DNA of 64,000 nt from Kallipyga gabonensis (GTDB lineage: Bacteria > Bacillota > Clostridia > Tissierellales > Peptoniphilaceae): the NCBI RefSeq assembly GCF_001286805.1, contig NZ_CXYV01000002.1, positions 310,001 through 374,000 of the forward strand, written 5' to 3'. Under the pieces are notes generated by a model. The model was not told the origin of the DNA, did no database searches, and worked only from the letters and a program-made list of their open reading frames with translations. A program made the translations under genes and the position numbers. Positions 43,181-52,800 of the stretch are shown here, piece by piece; position 1 is the stretch's first letter; each line of letters opens with the position of its first letter.

Positions 43181-43606
43181 ATGAAAAAAACAACTTTACT
43201 CCTACTTGTTCTTTTGTTGGCCATTACATCTTGTCGTAACCCCGGAGAAAACAAATTAGATGGCAACTTAGAGAATCCAAAGGTTCAAGAGGCGATCAAG
43301 GAAAAAGCCTCCGGCTCTCAAGCTTACCTCGTTAAACAAGAAAAAGAAGGATTCTCCCTTATTCTGGTAAAAAAAGAATCCGATCAATACCTCACAGAAG
43401 TCTATCTCTCTGTTTTTCTTGGCCCAAATGGCCTCGTCAGGGTGGAAGATCCCACACAAGACCCTCCTCTCTTAGGAAAAGAGACAGAAAAGGATCTATT
43501 ACCTTTTGCCACAGCCAGTGATATCCAAAAAAAATATTTACCGGATCTGATTCAAAAATATGAGGGGGAAGGGTATGAGACCGTTTATTTAACCCCACTG
43601 GAGTAG
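43181..43606 (+). CDS. Small lipoprotein of unknown function
   Basis: A 141-residue lipoprotein. MKKTTLLLLVLLLAITSC carries a lipobox (AITSC, Cys18). The mature part is charged and contains YLVKQEKEGFSLILVKK and a C-terminal DLIQKYEGEGYETVYL segment. Of three possible starts (43175, 43178, 43181) the last has the best distance to AAAAGGAG. No family recognised. Confidence 0.65.
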   Translation: MKKTTLLLLVLLLAITSCRNPGENKLDGNLENPKVQEAIKEKASGSQAYLVKQEKEGFSLILVKKESDQYLTEVYLSVFLGPNGLVRVEDPTQDPPLLGKETEKDLLPFATASDIQKKYLPDLIQKYEGEGYETVYLTPLE

Positions 43607-43666
43607 TGAGTAAAACACCTCTTATCTTGATCGCCAAGAAAAATCTCATTCACAAACGTAATCAAT

Positions 43667-43703
43667 GCCCCTTTACCGGAAATGATGGTAAAGGGGGTTT
43701 TCT
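43667..43703 (+). terminator. Terminator after the lipoprotein gene
   Basis: GCCCCTTTACC (43667-43677) pairs with GGTAAAGGGGG (43687-43697), followed by TTTTCTC. Confidence 0.8.
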
Positions 43704-43733
43704 CTTTCCCTATTGATAATAGAACCGTCCCCT

Positions 43734-43824
43734 TTGGGGTATAAAAGAGGCCGTGTTATAATCTAGCTATGCAATTTTTCTGCCCTCATTTTGCGATCGA
43801 GGATAGCTTATCCTGATCGATCGC
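43734..43824 (+). promoter_or_regulatory. Promoter and palindrome of the P-type ATPase gene
   Basis: TTGGGG (43734-43739) and TATAAT (43757-43762) are 17 bases apart. Downstream, 43793-43824 contains GCGATC, AGGATA-GCT-TATCCT and GATCGC, an interrupted inverted repeat between transcription start and ribosome-binding site, possibly an operator or a leader hairpin. Confidence 0.6.
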
Positions 43825-43849
43825 CTTGCCCTTATTCGAAGGAGGTTTT

Positions 43850-46588
43850 ATGAACTGGTATCAACAATCCGTCCAGGAGGTGGAGAAGGCCTTGTCGACA
43901 CAGGCCGCCCAGGGTCTCTCTGCAACAGAGGCCCAGGCCCGCCTGGAGAAATATGGCCCCAACAAGCTGTCGGAGTCCAAGAAGAAGCCCTTTATTGAAA
44001 AGCTGATCGACCAATTTAAGGATCCTTTGGTCATCATCCTGATCGTGGCTTCCGTCTTCTCCATGTTCACCGGGGATATGGTCGAAGCCATCATGATCAT
44101 TGCCATCGTCATCCTCAACGCCGCCCTTTCCATCTACCAGGAAGGCAAGGCGGAGGATTCGGTGGCCGCCCTCCAGGAGATGTCCTCCCCCAATGCCAAG
44201 GTGGTGAGAGAGGGCCGGTCCATGGAGGTCAAGTCCGAGGACCTGGTCCCGGGCGATGTGGTCCTCCTGGAAACCGGGGACATCGTTCCGGCTGACCTCC
44301 GCCTCTTTGAATCCTCCAACCTCCAGATCGATGAGTCCTCATTCACCGGAGAATCCGTCGCCGCGGAGAAGGACGCTACTACGTCTTATACCGATGAGGT
44401 GGGCATTGGGGACCGGGCTAACTACGCCTACTCCTCCACCATCGTGACCTATGGCCATGGCAAGGGCATCGTCACCGATACGGGCCATGAGACGGAGATC
44501 GGGAAGATCGCCTCGACCATCGAATCCTTCGAAGAAGAGGCCACCCCCCTCCAACGCAAGCTCAACGTCCTCTCCGGCCAGCTGGGCAAGCTCATCATCG
44601 GCGTGGCCATCTTTGTCGGCATCCTGGGCTTCATCGCCGGCAATGAAATCACCGACATCATCATGACCGCCATCTCCCTGGCGGTTGCGGCTATCCCTGA
44701 AGGGATGACCGCCGTCGTCACCATCGTCCTCTCCATCGGAATGAATCGGATGGCCGAACGCAATGCCATCGTCAAGAAACTCCTCTCCGTGGAAACTTTG
44801 GGCACCACCACCGTCATCTGCTCGGATAAGACCGGAACCTTGACCCAAAACGAAATGACCGTCACCAAGATCTTCACCGACGATGAGATCCTGGAAGTGT
44901 CCGGAACCGGCTACGCCCCCGAAGGGGAGATCACCAGAGAGGGCCGGAGCCTGGATGCCAAAGAACACGACGTTCTCCGTACCATGGTCACCATCGCCGC
45001 ATCCGCTAACGACGCAGAGATCACCGAACATGAGGGCAACTACGACTGCCTGGGCGACCCGACGGAGGGAGCCCTCCTGACCATGGCCGCCAAGGCCCAT
45101 GTGGACGTCAAGGGCCTGGCGGACCGGATCCCCCGGGTCGCAGAAATCCCCTTCGACTCCGACCGGAAGATGATGACCACCTTCAACGAAGGCTTCTTCG
45201 AGGGGAAGGTCGCCTCCTTCACCAAAGGCGCCCCCGACATCATCATCGAAAAATCCAACCGGGTCCTCCTCAATGGCGAGGTCCGGGAATTTACGCCCGA
45301 CCTGAAAGAGAAGGCCCTGGCCATGAATACCGATTTCGCTTCCCAGGCCCTCCGCTGCCTGGGCTACGCCTACCGGACTTGGGATGGCCTGCCCGCCAAG
45401 GAAGACCAGACCTCGGATAAAGTCGAAAAAGACATGGTCTTCGTGGGCTTAACCGGGATGATCGACCCCCCGCGGCCCGAAGTCAAGGCGGCTATCGCCC
45501 AGACCAAGTCGGCCGGCATCACCACCATCATGATCACCGGGGACTACCTGGAAACCGCCTACGCCATTGGCAAGGACCTGGGCATCTGCCAAGACCGATC
45601 CCAGGCCATGATGGGCCGGGAGCTCAACGATAAGACCCCCAAAGAAGTCCAGGAGATCGTCAAGACCACCCGGATCTTCGCCCGGGTCTCCCCGGAAAAT
45701 AAGGTACAGATTGTCGAAGCCCTTAAGGCCAACGGCGAAATCACCGCCATGACCGGGGACGGAGTCAACGACGCCCCCGCCATCAAGCGGGCCGACATCG
45801 GGATCGCCATGGGGATCACGGGAACCGATGTAGCCAAGAACACAGCCAACGTCATCCTGACCGACGACAACTTCGCCACCATCGTCAATGCCGTTGAGGA
45901 AGGCCGGACTATCTACTCTAATATCAAGAAGTTCATCTCCTTCCTCCTCTCCTGCAACGTCGGTGAAGTCATCGTCATCGCCGTGGCCATGATTATCGAC
46001 ATCGCCCTCATCTTCTCCAATAGCGGCCACCAATTCCCCACCCCCCTCTCACCCATCATGCTCCTCTGGCTCAACCTGGTCACTGACTCCCTCCCGGCCC
46101 TTGCCCTGGGAATGGAACCCGGTGAACCCGACATCATGAATATCCCACCGAGAGACCCCAAGGAAGCCATCATCGACAGCAAGATGAAGCGGTCCATCAT
46201 CGTCCAGGCCGTCGCCATTGCCGTTGCTACTCTGGCCTCCTTCGCTATCGGCTACTACTACTTTGGACAGGGCCTGACCGGGGCTGAAAAGCTGGCGGAA
46301 GGCCGGACCATGTGCTTCTCCACCTTGATCCTGGCTGAGCTCTTCCGGGCCATGGCCGCCCGGTCCGACACCTACACCATGTCCAAAATCGGATGGTTCT
46401 CCAACAAGTCCATGATCTACGCCATTCTCGTCGGTGTCGGCCTCCTCCTCATCGTCCTCTACATCCCCCAGCTCCGAACCCTCTTCGACGTTTCCTTCAT
46501 GACCCTCAAGGAATGGGTCCCCACCCTGGTTCTCTCCATCATCCCCTTCGCCGCCACCGAAGTCTACGAGGGCATTAGCCGGAAATAA
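43850..46588 (+). CDS. Calcium-transporting P-type ATPase (P2 type)
   Basis: A 912-residue cation pump of the SERCA/PMCA-like class. It has SSFTGESVAAEKD (actuator), CSDKTGTLTQ (phosphorylated Asp, near residue 330), MTGDGVNDAP (hinge) and the M4 PEG motif in AAIPEGMTAVVT. In M5-M6, NVGE and LNLVTDSLPA carry Asn, Glu, Asn, Thr and Asp expected for calcium ligands. The start at 43850 follows GAAGGAGG and gives the usual N-terminus. It stands alone between terminators and probably exports calcium. Confidence 0.9.
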   Translation: MNWYQQSVQEVEKALSTQAAQGLSATEAQARLEKYGPNKLSESKKKPFIEKLIDQFKDPLVIILIVASVFSMFTGDMVEAIMIIAIVILNAALSIYQEGKAEDSVAALQEMSSPNAKVVREGRSMEVKSEDLVPGDVVLLETGDIVPADLRLFESSNLQIDESSFTGESVAAEKDATTSYTDEVGIGDRANYAYSSTIVTYGHGKGIVTDTGHETEIGKIASTIESFEEEATPLQRKLNVLSGQLGKLIIGVAIFVGILGFIAGNEITDIIMTAISLAVAAIPEGMTAVVTIVLSIGMNRMAERNAIVKKLLSVETLGTTTVICSDKTGTLTQNEMTVTKIFTDDEILEVSGTGYAPEGEITREGRSLDAKEHDVLRTMVTIAASANDAEITEHEGNYDCLGDPTEGALLTMAAKAHVDVKGLADRIPRVAEIPFDSDRKMMTTFNEGFFEGKVASFTKGAPDIIIEKSNRVLLNGEVREFTPDLKEKALAMNTDFASQALRCLGYAYRTWDGLPAKEDQTSDKVEKDMVFVGLTGMIDPPRPEVKAAIAQTKSAGITTIMITGDYLETAYAIGKDLGICQDRSQAMMGRELNDKTPKEVQEIVKTTRIFARVSPENKVQIVEALKANGEITAMTGDGVNDAPAIKRADIGIAMGITGTDVAKNTANVILTDDNFATIVNAVEEGRTIYSNIKKFISFLLSCNVGEVIVIAVAMIIDIALIFSNSGHQFPTPLSPIMLLWLNLVTDSLPALALGMEPGEPDIMNIPPRDPKEAIIDSKMKRSIIVQAVAIAVATLASFAIGYYYFGQGLTGAEKLAEGRTMCFSTLILAELFRAMAARSDTYTMSKIGWFSNKSMIYAILVGVGLLLIVLYIPQLRTLFDVSFMTLKEWVPTLVLSIIPFAATEVYEGISRK

Positions 46589-46635
46589 AGCGGAATCCGC
46601 TAATTCCGGCAGAGAGAACGGAGGATACAAAAAAC

Positions 46636-46684
46636 AAAAAAAAGACGGCAGCGGAAGATTTTCCTTCCGCTGCCGTCTTTTTTT
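46636..46684. terminator. Bidirectional terminator
   Basis: A perfect stem AGACGGCAGCGGAAG with CTTCCGCTGCCGTCT, flanked by A and T runs, between two converging genes. Confidence 0.95.
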
Positions 46685-46707
46685 GTCTGGATTAAATTTT
46701 CAGTATC

Positions 46708-48792
46708 TTATCCTTCTGAAGCCAAATCTTCATAGCGAATAGGCTCATTCCGCCCTTCAAAGCTTGAAAGAGGAACCGCCTTCGACCAAGCCGTCGAAGA
46801 CAGAGGAAGTTCCTGAAAATTCCTCTGAAGATACTTATTGACATCGATAATGGTGGCATCCTCACTCGGACCACCTGAAAGAGCCAGCTGAACCCCGCCC
46901 TGAATCGCATTTTCCGCCAGGTTCATCATGTCATCATAGTCCTTTTGGTTGGCCAGATAGATCTGCCCCTGATAGGGAACAAGGTAAGCCCCGTTATAGT
47001 CTGTTTTCAGATCCTCATAGGTCAGGGTCTTTCCTAAACCATCCGGTTGATAAAAGGTCATCGTTTGAACTTTTCCGGATGACTTGGGATAGGCCGTCCG
47101 GAAAAGGGAGAAGGTAAGGGTATCCGCTCCCCGAGACTGGGAGGTCAGGACCAGACCATCCTTCTTGTAGATCATATCCCCATTCCCATAGGGATAGGCC
47201 GCCTGAACCAGGAGACCGGCTTTGGACGGCGTGAGAATTGCCCAATAGCCCTGGATATTCTCCCGAACCTCCCCCCGCATAGAGGCGTGGATAAGATACT
47301 CCGGGTGGCCATCCCTGTCCAAATCAACCAGACCGGCCTCATAGTCCGGTTCGGTCGTCGGCTTATCTGCCCGCCAATCCGCTAAACCCAGACGATCAAA
47401 GGGACCTGCAGCAAATAAAGGAAGATTGTATTCCCATTCCACCCGGAAAGCATCGGCGAGAAGCTTATCCGTCAGCTTCTCCCACTCTTCTTCCGGACTC
47501 ATGGCCTCCAAAGGCCCTTCCGTTTTTTTCGGCTCTGTACCCTTCGTGATGAGCTTTTCCACCCGGTCTAAGGATAGGGGTGGCATATCCATGGCGGAGA
47601 AGAGCTTATCCATGGCTTTCCCTTCCCTGGCCTTCCGGTAGAGGACCAGACGGCGGTCCGAATTCGCCTCATTGAAGGTCTCCACCAGGGATTCCAAATC
47701 CGGATCAGAGGCAATCGCCTGGGCTTCTTCCTGACTGACCAATCGAACCGTTAATTTCGATGGATAAGAAAGGCTCTCATCGTCACCTTCCGCCTGAACC
47801 TGAGCCAATAAGTCCACCGGATCCAATCCCTGAAAACTTGCCTCGTGACGGCTGTAGAGGTCATAACCGTCTTTACCGGTCCGGACAAAGACCTGTCGGG
47901 AAAGTGCGGGATCCGCAGAAAAGTCCAGTGAAAAGGGAAGTTCTGCCGACCGGACAGGATCCAAGGGAAGGTTGGAGCTGACACGACTCTCCTGAGAAGT
48001 CCCGGCCAAAAGGCGGTTCCCCTTGGTCATCTTTGTGTTAGGATCGGCCTGTGCCTGCCCACCGGTATTTCCTCCTTCGTCCGAAGGACCCGGGTCTCCC
48101 TGACCATTTTCAATCGACTGGTCCGGGTAATGAATGGCCAATTCACGAGTCCCCATAACCGTCTTGGGCGGGTTGGGTTCCCTGAGACTTCCGGCTTCAT
48201 AGGAAGCCTCCTTGGACGTTTCTCCTTCCTCTTCAGATACCCAAACCACCTGTGGCTGGTCCTCCTTCTCCTCCTCCCGGGAATCCTCCATGGCTTGCTC
48301 TTCCGAGGAGGTCTTCTCCCTGACTAAGGTCTTGGGCTTTCCCCCCTTCCATTTGAAAAAGAAGAAGAGCAAGATGACGAGAGCGGCTAAGCCGACCATA
48401 GCCCCGATCTTCTTTTTATTTGCCCCTTCCCGAGAAAAATCCTCGACATCTGAAAGGTCTTCCTCGTATTCATCCTCATCCACTTGGGGGTAGGCCTGGT
48501 CAAAATCCTCTTCATAGGTATAATCACCATACTCTTCCCGGACGAAATCCCCTTCATCAGGATCAACTCCATATTCCTCCTGGGGTAAAACCTCCTCATC
48601 AATAGAAGTTTCCTCCCATTCCCGCTTTCTCTTGCCCGGTTGATAAATTTTCACCCCATCCTCATCCAGCTTCCAATCCAGCTCAAGCGTATAATCCCGG
48701 TCCGGATCCGAATTTGATGTCAAATCGGCTCCGGCCAAATCGGAGATTCTGGGGTTGTTTTTCCCTTTGCCCGGTAGGGTATCTCTTGCCAT
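46708..48792 (-). CDS. Large single-pass protein with acidic cytoplasmic tail
   Basis: A 694-residue protein. The first 125 residues are acidic (YTYEEDFDQAYPQVDEDEYEED and similar), a membrane helix lies at about 128-147 (IGAMVGLAALVILLFFFF), a low-complexity Glu/Ser/Gly linker follows to about 265, and then an extracytoplasmic domain. The latter contains DLDRDGHPEYL, an FG-GAP/EF-hand-like Asp loop that may bind calcium. Unknown family. It is divergent from a small membrane protein and the TcaA-like gene, with which it may share an envelope role. The ribosome-binding site GAAGGAG is good. Confidence 0.6.
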   Translation of the reverse strand: MARDTLPGKGKNNPRISDLAGADLTSNSDPDRDYTLELDWKLDEDGVKIYQPGKRKREWEETSIDEEVLPQEEYGVDPDEGDFVREEYGDYTYEEDFDQAYPQVDEDEYEEDLSDVEDFSREGANKKKIGAMVGLAALVILLFFFFKWKGGKPKTLVREKTSSEEQAMEDSREEEKEDQPQVVWVSEEEGETSKEASYEAGSLREPNPPKTVMGTRELAIHYPDQSIENGQGDPGPSDEGGNTGGQAQADPNTKMTKGNRLLAGTSQESRVSSNLPLDPVRSAELPFSLDFSADPALSRQVFVRTGKDGYDLYSRHEASFQGLDPVDLLAQVQAEGDDESLSYPSKLTVRLVSQEEAQAIASDPDLESLVETFNEANSDRRLVLYRKAREGKAMDKLFSAMDMPPLSLDRVEKLITKGTEPKKTEGPLEAMSPEEEWEKLTDKLLADAFRVEWEYNLPLFAAGPFDRLGLADWRADKPTTEPDYEAGLVDLDRDGHPEYLIHASMRGEVRENIQGYWAILTPSKAGLLVQAAYPYGNGDMIYKKDGLVLTSQSRGADTLTFSLFRTAYPKSSGKVQTMTFYQPDGLGKTLTYEDLKTDYNGAYLVPYQGQIYLANQKDYDDMMNLAENAIQGGVQLALSGGPSEDATIIDVNKYLQRNFQELPLSSTAWSKAVPLSSFEGRNEPIRYEDLASEG

Positions 48793-49026
48793 ATCTACTC
48801 CTTCAACGACCTAAACAGGTAAATCGCACAATACTTTCTTCATTTATATCCAAATTTTATCAAGGGATTTTGAGGATGAAAAGAAGAAACTTCCCTCTGA
48901 ATCCACTATACTAAAAGAAAGAAAGATCAAACACTTTTTTATTTACCCTGAAAAGCTAGCAGAAACCGGAAAGAGCCCAAGAGGCTCAATATAATGAGCG
49001 GACTGATGGTCCCGGAAAGGGAAACC

Positions 49027-49305
49027 ATGTACGAACGAATTTTAGATAAGACGAAAAAAATTACCCTGGCTCTGATTGCCCTGGGCCTGGTTATCCTTCT
49101 GATTTCCATAGGGATTATCCACCGGGTCACACAAATCCCTGCCCTTAACTCACAACCGGCATCCCTTCCTGAGGAAGTGACCTCGACAGGAGACATGGCC
49201 GGCAAGGAAGAGTCTTCTCAAGCAGAAAATCTTGACATGGATGGGCCCGGGTTTTCGGTCATTATTGATGGCAAAACGGCTGGCCAAGAAGCCGGGCAAG
49301 AATAG
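49027..49305 (+). CDS. Small membrane-anchored protein
   Basis: A 92-residue protein with a single N-terminal helix (about residues 12-33, ITLALIALGLVILLISIGII) and a polar acidic tail outside. The start at 49027 follows AAAGGGAAACC; an upstream ATG is less likely. It ends 8 bases before the TcaA-like gene and is probably its partner. No family recognised. Confidence 0.55.
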   Translation: MYERILDKTKKITLALIALGLVILLISIGIIHRVTQIPALNSQPASLPEEVTSTGDMAGKEESSQAENLDMDGPGFSVIIDGKTAGQEAGQE

Positions 49306-49313
49306 GAGGAGCC

Positions 49314-50723
49314 ATGTTCTGTCCAAAATGCGGATCCTGGAATCCTGAAGAGGAAAAAATCTGTCGGACCTGCGGTGCACCCATGCAAAAAAAGGAAACT
49401 CCTGACCAGGATCCGGACTTTACCCAACCCCTCACTCCCTTGGTGCCTAAGAAAGAGTTCCAAAAAACCGCCCGGATCCCGAAAGAAGAGAAGAATAAAA
49501 AGCCTAGCCCTCCGGTTAAGCAGGAGAGGAAGACAGACCTGGATCCGGACCAGTACATGGAAAAAGCCCGCTCCTATGGGGAGGCGGACTACTACAAGGA
49601 GTTTTTCCAATCCGAAAAGACCGCCCGCCGAAAAAGAGAGTTTTCGGCCTACCAGACCATCCTGCTTGTCGCTTTGGTCGCCTTTCTCATCATCTTATTT
49701 TTCGGTCGACGAATCCTCAGCCCCCGCTTCACTCCCCAGGCCACCAGCGAACACTTTTTTGTCGCCCTGGCCAACAACTCTCCAAAAGAAGCCCTCCGCC
49801 TCCTTGACCGGGAAGAGGAATCCCTCCAAATCAATGAACAGTCCCTGGCCATCCTCCAAAAATACTACCAGCTGGACAAAGTCTCCTCCTATTCCGTCAT
49901 TGATGAAGGCTTCATCATGGACACCCTTAAAGGCAACAAGGGAAACTTAAAAAAGGACCTCACCATCGAATACATGTTGGAGGGGTCTAAAGAAGTCTAT
50001 AAGTTCCCCCTGACCTTGGAGAAAAAGAATACCAGGTCCTTCCTCTTCTTCGATAATTGGAAGGTCCGTCCCGAGACCTATGCTCTGGATGAATTTGTGG
50101 TCAAACTTCCCCCTTCCGCCCAACTTACGATCGATGGGAAAATTGTCAGCCAAAATTTTCTGGATAAGGAACCTGACCCTGACGGCTGGGATAGTTACCG
50201 CATTCCCGGCATCCTTCGTGGAGACCACCTCCTGGAAATCACCGGCAAGGGAGTTCTCCTGACAAAAAAAATCATTCCCATTGATGACCTCCACAAGACC
50301 CTCTCCATGACGGACCTCCCCCTCACTCAGGAAGCCATCCGGGCCATGAACCGCCAGGCTATGGATAATTTCAAGACCATCCTTCTTTCCGCCGCTCGGA
50401 ACAAAGACTTTTCCGCCATTTCTCCCCTCTTCCTCCGCAATGATTCGGTCCAACAAGAGGCGGAAAGGAAATATGAGGCCCTGAAGAATGACCTCAAGCG
50501 GTATTCAAACTTTAACGTGAACAAGGTCCGCGTTACCGCCTTCCCAAAGTCCTATGAAGTCCTCCTTAAAGCATCCTGCACCAGGACCCTGGATCGGACC
50601 AGCCTATGGGAAAAGCTGACCGGGGCCTTCTCCTCGGATGAATACACCATGAAGATGGCCTTTCGTTTTGTGGACGGAAAATGGGTCCAATCCCAATTTA
50701 ACGCTGCCCTTCCCTGGGACTAG
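49314..50723 (+). CDS. TcaA-like zinc-ribbon membrane protein
   Basis: A 469-residue protein. The N-terminus has a zinc ribbon (CPKCGSWNPEEEKICRTCG, Cys3, Cys6, Cys17 and Cys20). A basic/Pro-rich linker, a membrane helix near 120-138 and a long extracytoplasmic part with NTF2-like features follow. This arrangement matches the TcaA/YvbJ family, in which TcaA of Staphylococcus affects teicoplanin susceptibility and wall teichoic acid. It is co-transcribed with the small membrane protein upstream. Confidence 0.75.
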   Translation: MFCPKCGSWNPEEEKICRTCGAPMQKKETPDQDPDFTQPLTPLVPKKEFQKTARIPKEEKNKKPSPPVKQERKTDLDPDQYMEKARSYGEADYYKEFFQSEKTARRKREFSAYQTILLVALVAFLIILFFGRRILSPRFTPQATSEHFFVALANNSPKEALRLLDREEESLQINEQSLAILQKYYQLDKVSSYSVIDEGFIMDTLKGNKGNLKKDLTIEYMLEGSKEVYKFPLTLEKKNTRSFLFFDNWKVRPETYALDEFVVKLPPSAQLTIDGKIVSQNFLDKEPDPDGWDSYRIPGILRGDHLLEITGKGVLLTKKIIPIDDLHKTLSMTDLPLTQEAIRAMNRQAMDNFKTILLSAARNKDFSAISPLFLRNDSVQQEAERKYEALKNDLKRYSNFNVNKVRVTAFPKSYEVLLKASCTRTLDRTSLWEKLTGAFSSDEYTMKMAFRFVDGKWVQSQFNAALPWD

Positions 50724-50757
50724 GCCATAGCAACAGAAAAAGCAGAAAACGCCAAAC

Positions 50758-50804
50758 AAAAAAGCGGTCTCCACCGGCAAAAAACCGGTAGAGACCGCTT
50801 TTTT
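50758..50804. terminator. Bidirectional terminator
   Basis: AAAAAAGCGGTCTC and GAGACCGCTTTTTT flank an ACCGG/CCGGT stem and an A-rich loop, between converging genes. Confidence 0.95.
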
Positions 50805-50811
50805 AATGAAA

Positions 50812-51996
50812 TCAGTCGAAATAAGTTTCCCACTGCGAAGACCGATAGGCCTCATAGCAGAGACGGATTGACTTCTCGTTGACCCGACCGGAAGAAAGAA
50901 GAGGAAGACGGTCAATGGGAAAGAAGGCGGCTGCCTTGGTTTCCGGATTGGCCTTGAAATCGGTGACGACCTCAATCCCCTCGTCATTAACCTCCCCTAC
51001 CCAATCGGTTTGGCAGTTGACATAGCACTTGTAGACCTCATAGGGGATGACTTCCTTGTAGTCATTCTCCGACCGGTTCTGGACAGTGACCAGGCGTTGG
51101 GCGGTGACGGCAATGCCCGCCTCTTCCATGCACTCCTTCTCGGCATTTTTACCCAGGCTGATACCCGCATCGCACCACCCCCCGGGAAGGGACCACTCTT
51201 CGTTCCGACCCTCCAAAACCAGCAGAACCCGGTCCTCCCGAAAAACAGCCGCCCGGACTTCCACCTTAGGCGTTTGGTAACCCTTGTCGCCGGCAAAAAG
51301 GCCCAAAACTTTTTCTGTCGTCAGCCCCGTCTTCTCCGCCATCATTTGGGAAGCAATCTGACGGATCCCTTCGAATCGCTCCTTGTCAAAAGGATCTCTC
51401 GTATATTCCAGACCCTGCTGGGCATAAAACTGGAGGGTCTTGGCCCAGGTCAACCAGGGCTCAACCCCTTCTTGAGGATGGGCATAGGAAATGAGCTGGT
51501 GCCAGTAGTAGAGAAGGCGGTAGCGAACCGGCTCCGCCAGACTCTCATCATAGACGAGTGAAAGATCCATGGGTACCCACTTGGCATCCATGGTCTCCCC
51601 CCTCTGCAAACGAACCTCTTCAATCGGGAGGTCCCGGTGGAGGAAGAAAGCATGGAGAAGGTGTTGGCCATTAATGGAGGGAAGCTTTCCTAAAAAGACC
51701 AGGTCATCCGGGTCAACAAGGATGCCGGTTTCCTCTTCCAATTCCCTTCGGGCACTCTCCCTGGGATCCTCCCCCGAAAGACATGCCCCCGCCGTATTTT
51801 CCCAAAAGCCCGGCCAGGATTTGTTCATGGCCCGACGGGTCAGGAGGATCTCCCCCTTGGAATTTAGGGTAAAAACGCAGACGATGTAGTTGTGACTTCC
51901 CTCCGGATACCGGTCCCCCCGTTGAAAACGTCCCACGTATTGCTCGTCCGCATCAAAAAGATCAATCCACTCCCTTTCTATATATTGGTCCGCCAT
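50812..51996 (-). CDS. Fusion of two Nudix hydrolase domains
   Basis: A 394-residue protein. Residues 1-165 form an IPP-isomerase/YfcD-like Nudix domain with an intact Nudix box (Gly70 to Ile92, ending RRELEEETGI). Residues 185-240 match the N-terminal helical domain that precedes another Nudix type, and 245-394 are a second Nudix domain. The second box (Gly273 to Ile295) has Ile279 where Glu is expected and Lys287 for Arg, but keeps Glu291 and Glu292. Substrates are unknown. It lies just downstream of the sigma operon on the same strand, with its own ribosome-binding site (AAAGGAG). Confidence 0.85.
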   Translation of the reverse strand: MADQYIEREWIDLFDADEQYVGRFQRGDRYPEGSHNYIVCVFTLNSKGEILLTRRAMNKSWPGFWENTAGACLSGEDPRESARRELEEETGILVDPDDLVFLGKLPSINGQHLLHAFFLHRDLPIEEVRLQRGETMDAKWVPMDLSLVYDESLAEPVRYRLLYYWHQLISYAHPQEGVEPWLTWAKTLQFYAQQGLEYTRDPFDKERFEGIRQIASQMMAEKTGLTTEKVLGLFAGDKGYQTPKVEVRAAVFREDRVLLVLEGRNEEWSLPGGWCDAGISLGKNAEKECMEEAGIAVTAQRLVTVQNRSENDYKEVIPYEVYKCYVNCQTDWVGEVNDEGIEVVTDFKANPETKAAAFFPIDRLPLLSSGRVNEKSIRLCYEAYRSSQWETYFD

Positions 51997-52007
51997 GATC
52001 GGCTCCT

Positions 52008-52790
52008 TTATTTTTCTTCCGGTTTCACATTAAGGGTGGTCCGGAATTTGCTGATGATTTTCTTTTCTAAACGGGATATGGTCATTTGAGAAACATTGAG
52101 TTCCTCTGCGATGGAAATTTGGGTCCGCTTGTCATAATAGCGATAATAGAAGATCTTCTTTTCCAGGTCATTGAGCGATTCCGTCAGCCGGTCCACAACA
52201 TCATTAAAATCCACATCATCGTAGGCTTCATCTTCCACCCCGATCATATCGCCCAGGTTGATTTCCCGGTCATCTCCGGAATTATCAAAGGTCATATCCA
52301 AGGATTGGGGGGTGTAAACCTTAGAGGCTTCCATGGTCTCCAAAACATCTTCCACTGAAACCCCCAACCGGTCGGCAATATCGTCAACAGTCGGTTGACG
52401 CTGGAGCTCCTGGGCTAAAGAAGACCGAACCAGGTTGACCTTTTTGGACAGCTCCTGGATCCGTCGGGGAACCCGGATGACCCAGCCCTTGTCCCGAAAA
52501 TAACGTTTAATCTCACCCACAATGGTCGGCGTGGCAAAGGAAGAAAATTCATACCCCTTGGACACATCATAGCGGTCAATCGCAAAAACAAGACCCATAC
52601 AGGCCACCTGGTAGAGGTCGTCATATTCGATCCCCCGGTTGACATACTTCTTGGCCAAAATTTCCGCAATATAAAGGTGGTCGGTGATGAGCTTATTGCG
52701 AAGGTCAATATCTCCCGTCCGTGCCAGCTCTTCAAATTCCTCCCTGACCTTATTTTTTTTCATTTCTTTTTCTTTTTTCTTCTTGGCCAT
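52008..52790 (-). CDS. sigB: SigB/SigF-type RNA polymerase sigma factor
   Basis: A 260-residue sigma-70 factor of the SigB/F/G group, with region 2 (YDDLYQVACMGLVFAIDRYDVSKGYEFSSFA type sequence, near 55-85), region 3 and region 4 (LNVSQMTISRLEKKI helix-turn-helix near 232-246). It begins with a Lys-rich tail. It is the third gene of an rsbV-rsbW-sigma operon and should be held by the anti-sigma factor until stress. AAAGGAGTCCC precedes the ATG. Confidence 0.9.
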   Translation of the reverse strand: MAKKKKEKEMKKNKVREEFEELARTGDIDLRNKLITDHLYIAEILAKKYVNRGIEYDDLYQVACMGLVFAIDRYDVSKGYEFSSFATPTIVGEIKRYFRDKGWVIRVPRRIQELSKKVNLVRSSLAQELQRQPTVDDIADRLGVSVEDVLETMEASKVYTPQSLDMTFDNSGDDREINLGDMIGVEDEAYDDVDFNDVVDRLTESLNDLEKKIFYYRYYDKRTQISIAEELNVSQMTISRLEKKIISKFRTTLNVKPEEK

Positions 52791-52800
52791 AGGGACTCCT

